NCBI GenBank assembly: GCA_026014485.1 | Contig: JAOZIE010000001.1 | Location: 3,336 to 67,335, forward strand | DNA: 64,000 nucleotides | Reading direction: 5' to 3' | Source: Candidatus Bathyarchaeota archaeon | GTDB taxonomy: Archaea > Thermoproteota > Bathyarchaeia > Bathyarchaeales > Bathycorpusculaceae | Part shown: piece by piece, positions 31,009-39,027 of the stretch | How the letters are laid out: each line of letters starts with the position of its first letter | How positions within the stretch are numbered: the first letter of the stretch is position 1 | Notes under the pieces: generated by a model | Told to the model about the DNA's origin: nothing | Seen by the model: only the letters and a program-made list of their open reading frames with translations | Databases searched by the model: none | Program-made: the position numbers and the translations under genes

Positions 31009-31224
31009 ATGACACAAGTTGAAACAAGACAGTACAGCCTCGCTATCTTAATAATTTTGGTACTTTTCTGCTGGCCTGCAGCTATTCTATACTATTTCAC
31101 CAGACCGAAAATTATCACACAGCAAGGCGGACCTCAGTCCTATAGTAGAGTCTGCCCTCAATGCGGACGCATAATATCGGAAAACGTAAAATTTTGCCCA
31201 GGATGCGGCAAACAACTAAATTAA
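31009..31224 (+). CDS. Membrane protein with C-terminal zinc ribbon
   Basis: One TM and 'RVCPQCGRIISENVKFCPGCGKQL'. Confidence 0.75.
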   Translation: MTQVETRQYSLAILIILVLFCWPAAILYYFTRPKIITQQGGPQSYSRVCPQCGRIISENVKFCPGCGKQLN

Positions 31225-31391
31225 ATCAAAAATATTTTTTTTATTTCACACAGTTCTATGAATATTCAGCTTGCTCAAACTAACGTTAATGGCAAAGTTA
31301 GCTATCGAAAGAAGACACCCTTATCTGATCGAAGGGCATAAATAGGGTACAAAGGAAATATCGAGACTAACTAAACAGCAGGGCAAAAAAT

Positions 31392-32363
31392 ATGGCAAGC
31401 AATTCCCCCAACGTTAACACCCCATTTGTTGTTCTTCGCGGTGTGTCAAAAAACTATAACAACTTCAATGCTTTAAACAATGTTTCCTTCGAAATCAAAG
31501 AAGGCGAAATCTTCGGATACATCGGTCCAAATGGTGCCGGAAAAACCACAACTATGAAAATTTTAGTTGGTTTACTCAGCGATTTCCAAGGCGAAGTTTT
31601 CATAGGCGGTTACCAAGTTCCCACGCAGAAGGAGGAGATTCACAAGTTGCTAGGATACCTCCCACAGAACGTTGCCTTCCAAGAGTGGCGAACAGTCAAT
31701 CATGCGTTGAAAACATTAGGAAAACTTTCAGGTCTAAGCGACGTAGAAGTTGAAAATCGCATTCCCGAGATTTTGGACACGCTTTCTCTGGATGATGTTC
31801 GCTACAAGAAGATTTCACAGCTATCTGGAGGCATGATCCAGAAGGTTGGGTTAGCACAGGCGCTTCTTCATGACCCAAAACTATTGATTTTGGATGAGCC
31901 TTTGGGTGGACTTGATCCACTCAGCCGCCATCAGTTCAAGGAGATTGTTATAAAACTCGGAAAGCAAGGAACAACCATCCTTTTCTCCTCACATATACTT
32001 AGTGATGTTCAGGATGTTGCTGACCGAATAGGAATTATTAGTCACGGAAAAATCAAGCAGATTGGAACGTTAAATGATTTGAAATCTCAGGTGGGTACGC
32101 AGAAGAATGTTGAGGTGCGCCTGTCTTATGCCAGCGAAAAATGGCGGGAATTTAAGTCCATCAAGAACGTATATAAGGTTGAGCAGACTTCTCCCGGAAG
32201 AGTTTTGGTGAATTTTGAAGAAAGTGCTGACGAAGACCAAGTCGTCAACGACCTTGTCCAAAGCATAGCTAAACTTGGCATTCGAATAAAAGGAATAACG
32301 TTATTGTCGCCTTCGCTGGATGAAGTTTATCTCAACCACGTTCAGGAGGGTGAATCTACATGA
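31392..32363 (+). CDS. ABC transporter ATP-binding protein
   Basis: 'GYIGPNGAGKTTTMKILVG', 'QLSGGMIQKVGLAQAL', 'LLILDEPLGGLDP'. Confidence 0.95.
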   Translation: MASNSPNVNTPFVVLRGVSKNYNNFNALNNVSFEIKEGEIFGYIGPNGAGKTTTMKILVGLLSDFQGEVFIGGYQVPTQKEEIHKLLGYLPQNVAFQEWRTVNHALKTLGKLSGLSDVEVENRIPEILDTLSLDDVRYKKISQLSGGMIQKVGLAQALLHDPKLLILDEPLGGLDPLSRHQFKEIVIKLGKQGTTILFSSHILSDVQDVADRIGIISHGKIKQIGTLNDLKSQVGTQKNVEVRLSYASEKWREFKSIKNVYKVEQTSPGRVLVNFEESADEDQVVNDLVQSIAKLGIRIKGITLLSPSLDEVYLNHVQEGEST

Positions 32364-33025
32364 AACTGTCCCTGCTGTATATGGATGAGTTACGAGGATT
32401 CTACAAGTCTAAGGTTATGCTTTTCCTCTGGATAGGCTTGCCCATCATTGCCGTTTTGTTCCGCTTCGTCCAGTATGGAACTACGGGACAAACGATTTCC
32501 TTCACCGTCGTATCCGCGCTTGTAGTTTCCAGCCTTGCCGGAACGCTCGCCTCAGTTATGCTGTCGGTTTCCATAATTAATGAAAAGAACAGACATGTCT
32601 ACGAACTATTCCTCATCAGACCACTTAAGCGGCGAGCCATAATCTTGGCAAAGTTTCTATCGGTATACACATGTGTCGCTATAGCCAGTTTTATAGCAGT
32701 TTTTGTTGGCGTGGGAATTGACTACTTAACGACCGGTGTACTTTCAACCACAGTAATCAATAATCTTGGTCAGTCATTAACCATAAGCCTCTCCCTAGTG
32801 GCAATAGCATGCGCAGCAGGCGTTCTCATAGGTGTTGCCGCGTCTTCCGTTCTCGTTGGAGCTATACTGGTGATATACGGAGGAAACCAAATATCGGTCC
32901 TACCTTTGGTGCCCACACTACTTAACATATCTAACGCAGTACTATGCACAATTGGCTTAGCAACACTAACCACAACTCTACTCTTAGCAGTTGCTATAGG
33001 TCTGTTTGAAAGAAAACAATTCTGA
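32360..33025 (+). CDS. ABC transporter permease (ABC-2 type)
   Basis: Multiple TM segments; start overlaps ATPase stop (ATGA). Confidence 0.88.
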   Translation: MKLSLLYMDELRGFYKSKVMLFLWIGLPIIAVLFRFVQYGTTGQTISFTVVSALVVSSLAGTLASVMLSVSIINEKNRHVYELFLIRPLKRRAIILAKFLSVYTCVAIASFIAVFVGVGIDYLTTGVLSTTVINNLGQSLTISLSLVAIACAAGVLIGVAASSVLVGAILVIYGGNQISVLPLVPTLLNISNAVLCTIGLATLTTTLLLAVAIGLFERKQF

Positions 33026-33058
33026 GTGTTACTACTGCTCCATCACTAAACCAAAGAC

Positions 33059-33211
33059 ATGCACTACGTTATGCAACGCTTAGACCACAAAAATATCAAA
33101 AACACCGCACTATATGTGCAACTCGAAGAAGCACTGTTTCAAGGCGAGACAAGATATGTTTCAAAGGTTGCCAAGACTTCAGGAACGTTCAAATCAACGC
33201 CGCAGGTGAAG
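33059..33211 (+). pseudogene. Tyrosine recombinase (archaeal integrase) C-terminal remnant
   Basis: 'HYVMQRLDHKNIKNTALYVQLEEALFQGETRYVSKVAKT' matches the catalytic C-terminal block (LGHKNIKNTLxYTQL with nucleophilic Tyr) of archaeal integrases; in-frame stop just upstream and rest of gene absent. Confidence 0.7.
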
Positions 33212-33239
33212 ATTGGCAGCGTTTTACGGTATTGCTCCA

Positions 33240-33272
33240 GTCCGCAAGGGTTTGAATCCCTTCCTCGGCGCC
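33240..33272 (+). repeat. attR-like repeat (duplicated tRNA-Ser 3' end)
   Basis: gtccgcaagggtttgaatcccttcctcggcgcc, 2 mismatches to 29977-30009; the last 19 nt are identical. Confidence 0.8.
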
Positions 33273-33342
33273 TCCTTCTTTCCAAACAAGAATCAGTTGA
33301 AGTGCAAGTAGCATACTCAGGTTTCAACTGTTTAGCTTAAAA

Positions 33343-33759
33343 CTACAGACGTGCTTTGGGCTGTGGCCTTTGGGTGAGGACGGATACTTTGATTTGGTTT
33401 ATTTGTTCGTTTTGTCGTAGGTTGTCGACGAATTTTCTGATGAGTGCTGCTTGGCCTTTTAGGATTATGACTTCTAGGCAGAAGCCTTCGTGTACGTGTG
33501 CGTGTAGGAAAGTGGAGACTAGGCCTGCGTAGATGTGTTGGGCTTCTAGTAGGCGTCGGCGGTCGGCGTTTTCTCGGTAGATGATGGTTATGGTTGCGGC
33601 GGCTTCGCCTTGGAGTTCTTCGATTTTTAGGTCTTCAGTTAGGTATAGGCGTAGTGCTTGCCGTATGATTTCGGAGCGGCTCATGAAGCCTTTGTCTTTT
33701 ATTGTTGTGTCGACTTGTTTTAGTAGCATGTCGGGTATTGATAGGCTGATGATAGTCAT
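33343..33759 (-). CDS. NikR-like metal-responsive ribbon-helix-helix regulator
   Basis: RHH N-terminus 'IISLSIPDMLLKQVDTTIKDKGFMSRSEIIRQALRLYL', metal-site region 'FLHAHVHEGFCLEVIILKG'. Confidence 0.9.
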   Translation of the reverse strand: MTIISLSIPDMLLKQVDTTIKDKGFMSRSEIIRQALRLYLTEDLKIEELQGEAAATITIIYRENADRRRLLEAQHIYAGLVSTFLHAHVHEGFCLEVIILKGQAALIRKFVDNLRQNEQINQIKVSVLTQRPQPKARL

Positions 33760-33835
33760 GCTGGTTCACCTTTAAGGGATTAGGGCGGGGCAACTAATAT
33801 GTTTTATTAAGTTTCAGCCATATGCAATGTCCTTT

Positions 33836-33863
33836 TTATTAATGTAATCAAAATCCTTAATAA
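33836..33863. promoter_or_regulatory. Candidate NikR-like operator: TTATTAA-N14-TTAATAA
   Basis: Perfect 7-bp inverted half sites spanning 28 bp between the regulator and the metal ABC operon; another TTTTATTAA copy at 33802-33810. Confidence 0.45.
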
Positions 33864-33885
33864 GACAGAGGGGGAATGAACGATT

Positions 33886-34845
33886 ATGAATAGAAAACAA
33901 AAAACGCTAATCGCCACCACCATCATCGTAATCATAGCCATCGCCGCAGCATCAGCACTCCTCATTGCACCCCCCAAATCAGCCAACCTCAAAATCGTCG
34001 CCACCTTCTACCCCCTCGCCTTCCTAAGCCACGAAATAGGCGGAGACCACATCGAAGTAATCCAGCTAGTGCCAAACAACACCGAATTACACTCTTGGGA
34101 ACCCACCGCCTCCCACATAGTAGCCACCGAAGACGCGGACATAATAGTCTGCAACGGCGCAGGCGCAGACCACTGGATGGAAGAAGACATTTTGCCATCG
34201 CTTTCCAATTCAAAAACGCGAACAGTTGTAGTAACCACCAACGGCTTAAACCTCGTACTGAGCGACTCTGAGGAGCATGAGGAAGAAACCCACGAAGAAG
34301 AGCATGAACATGGCCTCTACGACCCGCACACTTGGCTAAGTCCCTACATGGTTAAGCTGCAAGCTGAAAAAATCTACAACGCCATCGTACAGGCTGACCC
34401 CGCCCACGAAAGCGACTACCAAGAAAGATGGCTGAACCTAAAAAGCACGCTGGAGCAGTTAGATGCCCAATACGCGGAGGGGCTTTCCACTAAACAGAAG
34501 GATGCAATTTTTGTTTCCCACGCAGCCTACGGTTACCTTGCAAGCAGATACGGATTTGAGCAGCACGGCGTGATAGGTTTAACGGCGGATGAGCAGCCAA
34601 GCGCCGCCACAATCGGCAACATCGTAAACCTGATGATTGAACATGAAACATACGTGGTCTACGTTGACCCCGTCTATTCAAGCCAATACGCGCAAACCCT
34701 CAAAAACGAGTTACAAACGCAAACTGGGCAGCAAGTTACAATTCTGGAACTGTATTTGATGCTGGGTCCAACAGGCGACAAAGACTATTTTGGACAGATG
34801 CAGACAAACTTAGCTAACTTAGAGACAGGACTGCAAGCTAAATAA
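33886..34845 (+). CDS. Metal ABC transporter substrate-binding protein (ZnuA-like)
   Basis: 'KIVATFYPLAFLSHEIGGDHIEVIQLVPNNTELHSWEPTASHI', His/Glu-rich loop 'EEHEEETHEEEHEHGLYDPHTWLSP'. Confidence 0.93.
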   Translation: MNRKQKTLIATTIIVIIAIAAASALLIAPPKSANLKIVATFYPLAFLSHEIGGDHIEVIQLVPNNTELHSWEPTASHIVATEDADIIVCNGAGADHWMEEDILPSLSNSKTRTVVVTTNGLNLVLSDSEEHEEETHEEEHEHGLYDPHTWLSPYMVKLQAEKIYNAIVQADPAHESDYQERWLNLKSTLEQLDAQYAEGLSTKQKDAIFVSHAAYGYLASRYGFEQHGVIGLTADEQPSAATIGNIVNLMIEHETYVVYVDPVYSSQYAQTLKNELQTQTGQQVTILELYLMLGPTGDKDYFGQMQTNLANLETGLQAK

Positions 34846-34878
34846 AGCAGCTATATAAACAAGGAACATGACCAATTA

Positions 34879-35688
34879 GTGACGGAAACAGGAACCATGC
34901 GCCCAACCAGCAGCCCCATTTTAGAAGCATTAAACGTTGAGGTATCTCGAAACAGCGACATAGTGATTGAAAATGCAAGTTTCTCAATAAACAGAGGCGA
35001 CTACGTGGGCATCGTTGGACCCAACGGCGGAGGCAAAACCACGCTTATACTGGCCCTCCTCAACTTTTTGCCCCACACCAAAGGCACTATCCGCTTATTC
35101 GGCTCAGACATCGACAAGTTCGCGTCATGGGAAAAAGTGGCATACATTTCTCAGCAGGCAACCAACTTTGAAAAGCATTTCCCGCTAACGGTAAGGGAGC
35201 TTGTTTCTTTGGGGTGCATACGGAAAGGAAACATCGGGCGAAGATTCGAATATGAAGATTGGGAAGCAGTTGATGAAAGCATAAGGTTCATGGGGTTAAC
35301 CGACGTCGCACACAGACGCATCGGACAGTTATCTGGAGGACAAAAGCAAAGGGTCTTTGTCGCCAAAGCCTTAGCAAGAAACCCCGAAATAATCTTTTTA
35401 GATGAGCCAGTGGTGGGGGTTGACTCCGCGACGCAAGAAAAATTCTACAAGAAACTCAGCGACCTCAACGCCGAAAAACAAACCACCATCCTAATGGTTA
35501 CACACGATTTAACCTCCGTGTTTTGCCGAATGTCCAAGGTGCTATGCGTCAACAAAAAAGTAGAAACAGCGCAGATAACACAGGAGCTTGACCCGAACAC
35601 ACTTCTGAAAAAAGCCTACGGCGAACACTTCCACTTCGTATTCCACAAACATGAATGCACAGGTGTCTTTGAACGTGACAGCCGTTAA
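34879..35688 (+). CDS. Metal ABC transporter ATP-binding protein (ZnuC-like)
   Basis: 'GIVGPNGGGKTTLILALLNF', 'QLSGGQKQRVFVAKAL', 'IIFLDEPVVGVD'. Confidence 0.93.
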   Translation: MTETGTMRPTSSPILEALNVEVSRNSDIVIENASFSINRGDYVGIVGPNGGGKTTLILALLNFLPHTKGTIRLFGSDIDKFASWEKVAYISQQATNFEKHFPLTVRELVSLGCIRKGNIGRRFEYEDWEAVDESIRFMGLTDVAHRRIGQLSGGQKQRVFVAKALARNPEIIFLDEPVVGVDSATQEKFYKKLSDLNAEKQTTILMVTHDLTSVFCRMSKVLCVNKKVETAQITQELDPNTLLKKAYGEHFHFVFHKHECTGVFERDSR

Positions 35689-36490
35689 CCTTCTGGACTT
35701 ATTTGGGTACCAGTTCTTTCAGAACGCCCTCATAGGCGGATGCATAGCCGCCGCAGCCTGCGCCACAGTGGGACTGTTCCTGATTCTGAAGAAGGAAGCC
35801 ATGATAGGCGACGGCTTGTCCCACACCGCGTTTGGAGGCATAGCATTAGGGCTCCTGCTGGGAATTAACCCTCTGTTTACTGCATTAGGCATTTCCATAT
35901 TGGCAGTCTTTGGAATTTCATACATGCGAAGAAAAGGGATAGCACCCTCAGACTCCGCCATAGCCGTCATGCTGGCATTAGGATTCTCCACAGGCCTAAT
36001 AGTGATTAGCATTGCGCAGGGATTCAACGTTGAACTCTTCAGCTACCTATTCGGCTCAATCTTAACAATTGACCTAAACGACCTGATTATGGTTACCCTG
36101 CTGGGACTCTCCACCCTACTGATTATCGGAACATTCCGCCGAGAAATCTTATCCATGGTTTTCGACGAAGACGACTCCCGAGTCATGGGCATACCCATCA
36201 AAACACTTTCAATCGCATTTGACTTGCTAGTCGCCATAACCATCGTCCTATCCATCAAAGTCATCGGAACAATTCTTGTTGTGGCGCTTCTTGTGATTCC
36301 AGGTCTTGCAGCCCTCAAACTTGAACTCTCATTCAAAAAAACCCTGCTCACAGCCATCGGATTGAGCATAGCAAGCACAGTTCTGGGCATAATGCTTTCA
36401 GGAGTCTTTGACATCGCAACAGGCGGATTAATCGTCTTCATATCAATCATATTCCTCATACTAACCTACGCCTACAAAAAAGTCGGCTAA
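35651..36490 (+). CDS. Metal ABC transporter permease (ZnuB-like)
   Basis: 'FFQNALIGGCIAAAACATVGLFLILKKEAMIGDGLSHTAFGGIALG' family signature. Confidence 0.93.
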   Translation: MNAQVSLNVTAVNLLDLFGYQFFQNALIGGCIAAAACATVGLFLILKKEAMIGDGLSHTAFGGIALGLLLGINPLFTALGISILAVFGISYMRRKGIAPSDSAIAVMLALGFSTGLIVISIAQGFNVELFSYLFGSILTIDLNDLIMVTLLGLSTLLIIGTFRREILSMVFDEDDSRVMGIPIKTLSIAFDLLVAITIVLSIKVIGTILVVALLVIPGLAALKLELSFKKTLLTAIGLSIASTVLGIMLSGVFDIATGGLIVFISIIFLILTYAYKKVG

Positions 36491-36530
36491 ACAAACCGTG
36501 GACAACAAAGCAGTTTTGTAAAAAGGGAGG

Positions 36531-37403
36531 TTAGCCGAGTTCAAAGGAGGTTACGCCAAAAATCTTCTCCAGCGGAAGACGGGGTTCCTGGTTTGTGTAC
36601 ATACGTACCGTGTGAAAAACAGGCTGCATCCCATGTTGTTGGGCAAGGCGGACCGCTGCCTCGTTAGGTTCAGGGACATCCAAAAACACTTCTTCACCCT
36701 GCTGCACTGTTGCCGTTAACTCTTCAAAAAGGGCTTCTGCAACGTCGGCGTCCTCAGCAAACAGCGGACCAATCTTGTGTCCTGACATGCATTTCCGAAT
36801 CACCCCATAGCCAGAGAGGCTGTTTGTCTGCTTTTCTCGAACCAAAAGGGCGGTGGCGTCTTTTTGGAAAAGCCAGTTCTCCAGAAAACTGGGGCGTGGT
36901 GCAGCAAAAAATCTTGAATCAAAAGCAGAAACCTCAACGAAATCCGCTCTACGTATCGGTAAACAGCAGCCGCGGGAGGATGTGCCGCCTGCTATGCCTG
37001 CGTATCGGGTGTTCTTGTGGGCAAATTTGAAGCCGCCCCGCTCGTACTTCTGCTGCATAGCCAACACGCCGTCTAAGCCAATGTTAATGTTGCCGTAGAG
37101 GTTGTTGACGAAATCTTGGAGCCTGAAGCCTAAGCCTTTGCCGCGGAACTGGGGCTTCACAATGAGAAAGCCTTCGAAGGCGAAGTCTTCTGAATACTTG
37201 ACGGCTGAAACGGTGCCTACGATTTCGCCTGCGACTTTGGCGGCAAAGAACCCTTTTGGGTCAGCGTGAAAGAAGCATTGGGCGTCGTGGATACCGGGGT
37301 TCCAGCCCTCTTTCTGCGCCCACTCCACGGCTACTTCAACTTCCTTCTCTGTCATGCGTTCGATGGATACGGATTCATCACTTGCGGGGGAGACAGGGTT
37401 CAT
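36531..37403 (-). CDS. GNAT-family N-acetyltransferase
   Basis: 'GFLIVKPQFRGKGLGFRLQDFV' acetyl-CoA loop; YitH/HolE-like C-terminal extension. Confidence 0.9.
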   Translation of the reverse strand: MNPVSPASDESVSIERMTEKEVEVAVEWAQKEGWNPGIHDAQCFFHADPKGFFAAKVAGEIVGTVSAVKYSEDFAFEGFLIVKPQFRGKGLGFRLQDFVNNLYGNINIGLDGVLAMQQKYERGGFKFAHKNTRYAGIAGGTSSRGCCLPIRRADFVEVSAFDSRFFAAPRPSFLENWLFQKDATALLVREKQTNSLSGYGVIRKCMSGHKIGPLFAEDADVAEALFEELTATVQQGEEVFLDVPEPNEAAVRLAQQHGMQPVFHTVRMYTNQEPRLPLEKIFGVTSFELG

Positions 37404-37493
37404 GCTACAGGCTACGCTTAACGTTAATAAAACGGTTTACCCAACTCTGCGGGCTCAGCTAAAAAGGAGAGTTTCTGAAAAGAAGAGAAAAAA

Positions 37494-39014
37494 CTAGGGA
37501 AGGAAGGGGAATTGTTCGACGACGCGCTGTATCGGGTCTAAGACGATGTTGGGGAACAAGCCCAGTATGATGATTGCGCCCACCAAGATGAAGACGGGGA
37601 TGAGCAGTTTTATGGGCTCTTTGATTTTGCGGTCGTCTGCGGGTTTCTTGGCGTACATGACGTTGACGAGGCGGAACAGGTAAGCCGTCTGCACTACGCT
37701 CATCAAGACGCCTATGACGGCTAGCCAAGCATAGTTGGCTTCTATAGCGGATGTGAAGACCAAGTATTTAGCCATGAAACCGCCCAGCGGAGGCACACCC
37801 GCAAAGGACAACGCCGCTATCAACAGTGCAAAGCTTGAAAGGGGCATTCGTCTGCCGATGCCTGCGAAGTCCTTCATGGTCTTGAAGCCGTAGTGGTTCA
37901 TTATGCCCACAACCATGAAGGCGAGCGCGGTGGTTATGCCGCCGATGAGGAAGAAGTACAAGTTACCCTGTAACCCAAGAGTAGCCACACCAACTACGCC
38001 GGGAACTATGCTGGTCATGGCGACGAGGTTGTAGCCTACGTCGGCGACGCAGATGTTTCCTATCAGCAGTTTGATGTTGTTTTGGATTAACGCGAACATG
38101 TTGCCGACAATCATGGTGAATGCCGCCATGAATGCAAGCATCAAGCGCCAGTCTAGAACTGCTGTGGGTGTTAGGATGAATATGAGGACGCGTATCAGCA
38201 CGTAGTAGCTTCCTTGGTCTACAAGTGCAGAAAGGAAAGCTGAAGAGGATGCAGGGGCTGCGTTGTATGCGTCGGGCAGCCAAAAGTGGAAAGGCACGAT
38301 GGCAGCTTCAATCGCGTAGCCCGCAGCTATAAAGATGAATGCAAGAACCAGCAGGGATTTGTCGCCTAACGCCATCAGGGCTTCTTTAACCGCCCAGAAA
38401 TTCAAGGTGCCAGTGATACCATAGACCAGTGACAAACCAAAAACGATGAAGGCGGAAGCGATGACAATCATGACGATATACTTGAGGGTGGCGTTGATGC
38501 TTTGACGGCTTTTCCGATAAAGCATGAGGAAACTAGAGCCTGCCGCTGCGGCTTCCCAGAAGATGAAAAGCGTCAGCAAGTCACCCGCGCATACTGCGCC
38601 GATGAGGGCGGCAACCAAGATGAGCATGATGGCAAAGTACCGTTCGGAGGGGCGTTCTGCAGGGTTAACGTATAGGACGCTGTAGAGGATGATGGCGGCG
38701 CTTACGGCAACCATGATTATAGTCATGTACACGGATATGGCGTCAATCATGAAGGTGCCAGAAACAGCGGAAGGCGCATCAGAGGTGGAACCCAAAGTGA
38801 TGTTAACAAAGGACTGTTCAATAGGAACTTGGTAGTACTGAATTGCCAAGTTCGCAACCCCGGCAAAGGCCACAGCGAAGACAAGAGCAAACCAGACAAG
38901 CGCCATCGCAGTTTTGTGGGTGGTTTTCCGGAAAAGCTTGAAAACAGGGATTGTTAAGAGTGCAAAAGCAACTAAGCTAGCAATGGGGAATACTACATCG
39001 AATACGCTTACCAT
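37494..39014 (-). CDS. Complex-I-like antiporter-type subunit N (energy-converting complex)
   Basis: Proton_antipo_M-type TM protein, 'FHFWLPDAYNAAPASSSAFLSALVDQGSYYVLIRVL'; last gene of the cluster. Confidence 0.88.
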   Translation of the reverse strand: MVSVFDVVFPIASLVAFALLTIPVFKLFRKTTHKTAMALVWFALVFAVAFAGVANLAIQYYQVPIEQSFVNITLGSTSDAPSAVSGTFMIDAISVYMTIIMVAVSAAIILYSVLYVNPAERPSERYFAIMLILVAALIGAVCAGDLLTLFIFWEAAAAGSSFLMLYRKSRQSINATLKYIVMIVIASAFIVFGLSLVYGITGTLNFWAVKEALMALGDKSLLVLAFIFIAAGYAIEAAIVPFHFWLPDAYNAAPASSSAFLSALVDQGSYYVLIRVLIFILTPTAVLDWRLMLAFMAAFTMIVGNMFALIQNNIKLLIGNICVADVGYNLVAMTSIVPGVVGVATLGLQGNLYFFLIGGITTALAFMVVGIMNHYGFKTMKDFAGIGRRMPLSSFALLIAALSFAGVPPLGGFMAKYLVFTSAIEANYAWLAVIGVLMSVVQTAYLFRLVNVMYAKKPADDRKIKEPIKLLIPVFILVGAIIILGLFPNIVLDPIQRVVEQFPFLP

Positions 39015-39027
39015 GATAGTTCCCGTC

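Larger units (their letters stand above)
29977..33272. mobile_element. Candidate decayed integrative element in tRNA-Ser(TGA)
   Basis: 33-bp imperfect direct repeat (31/33) of tRNA 3' end at 29977-30009 and 33240-33272, with integrase C-terminal remnant beside the right repeat. Confidence 0.65.

Noticed and set aside
33139-33327. 62-aa - strand ORF
   Set aside because: Antisense to the integrase remnant and duplicated tRNA end; 'GRDSNPCGLEQ' is also a tRNA-shadow translation.
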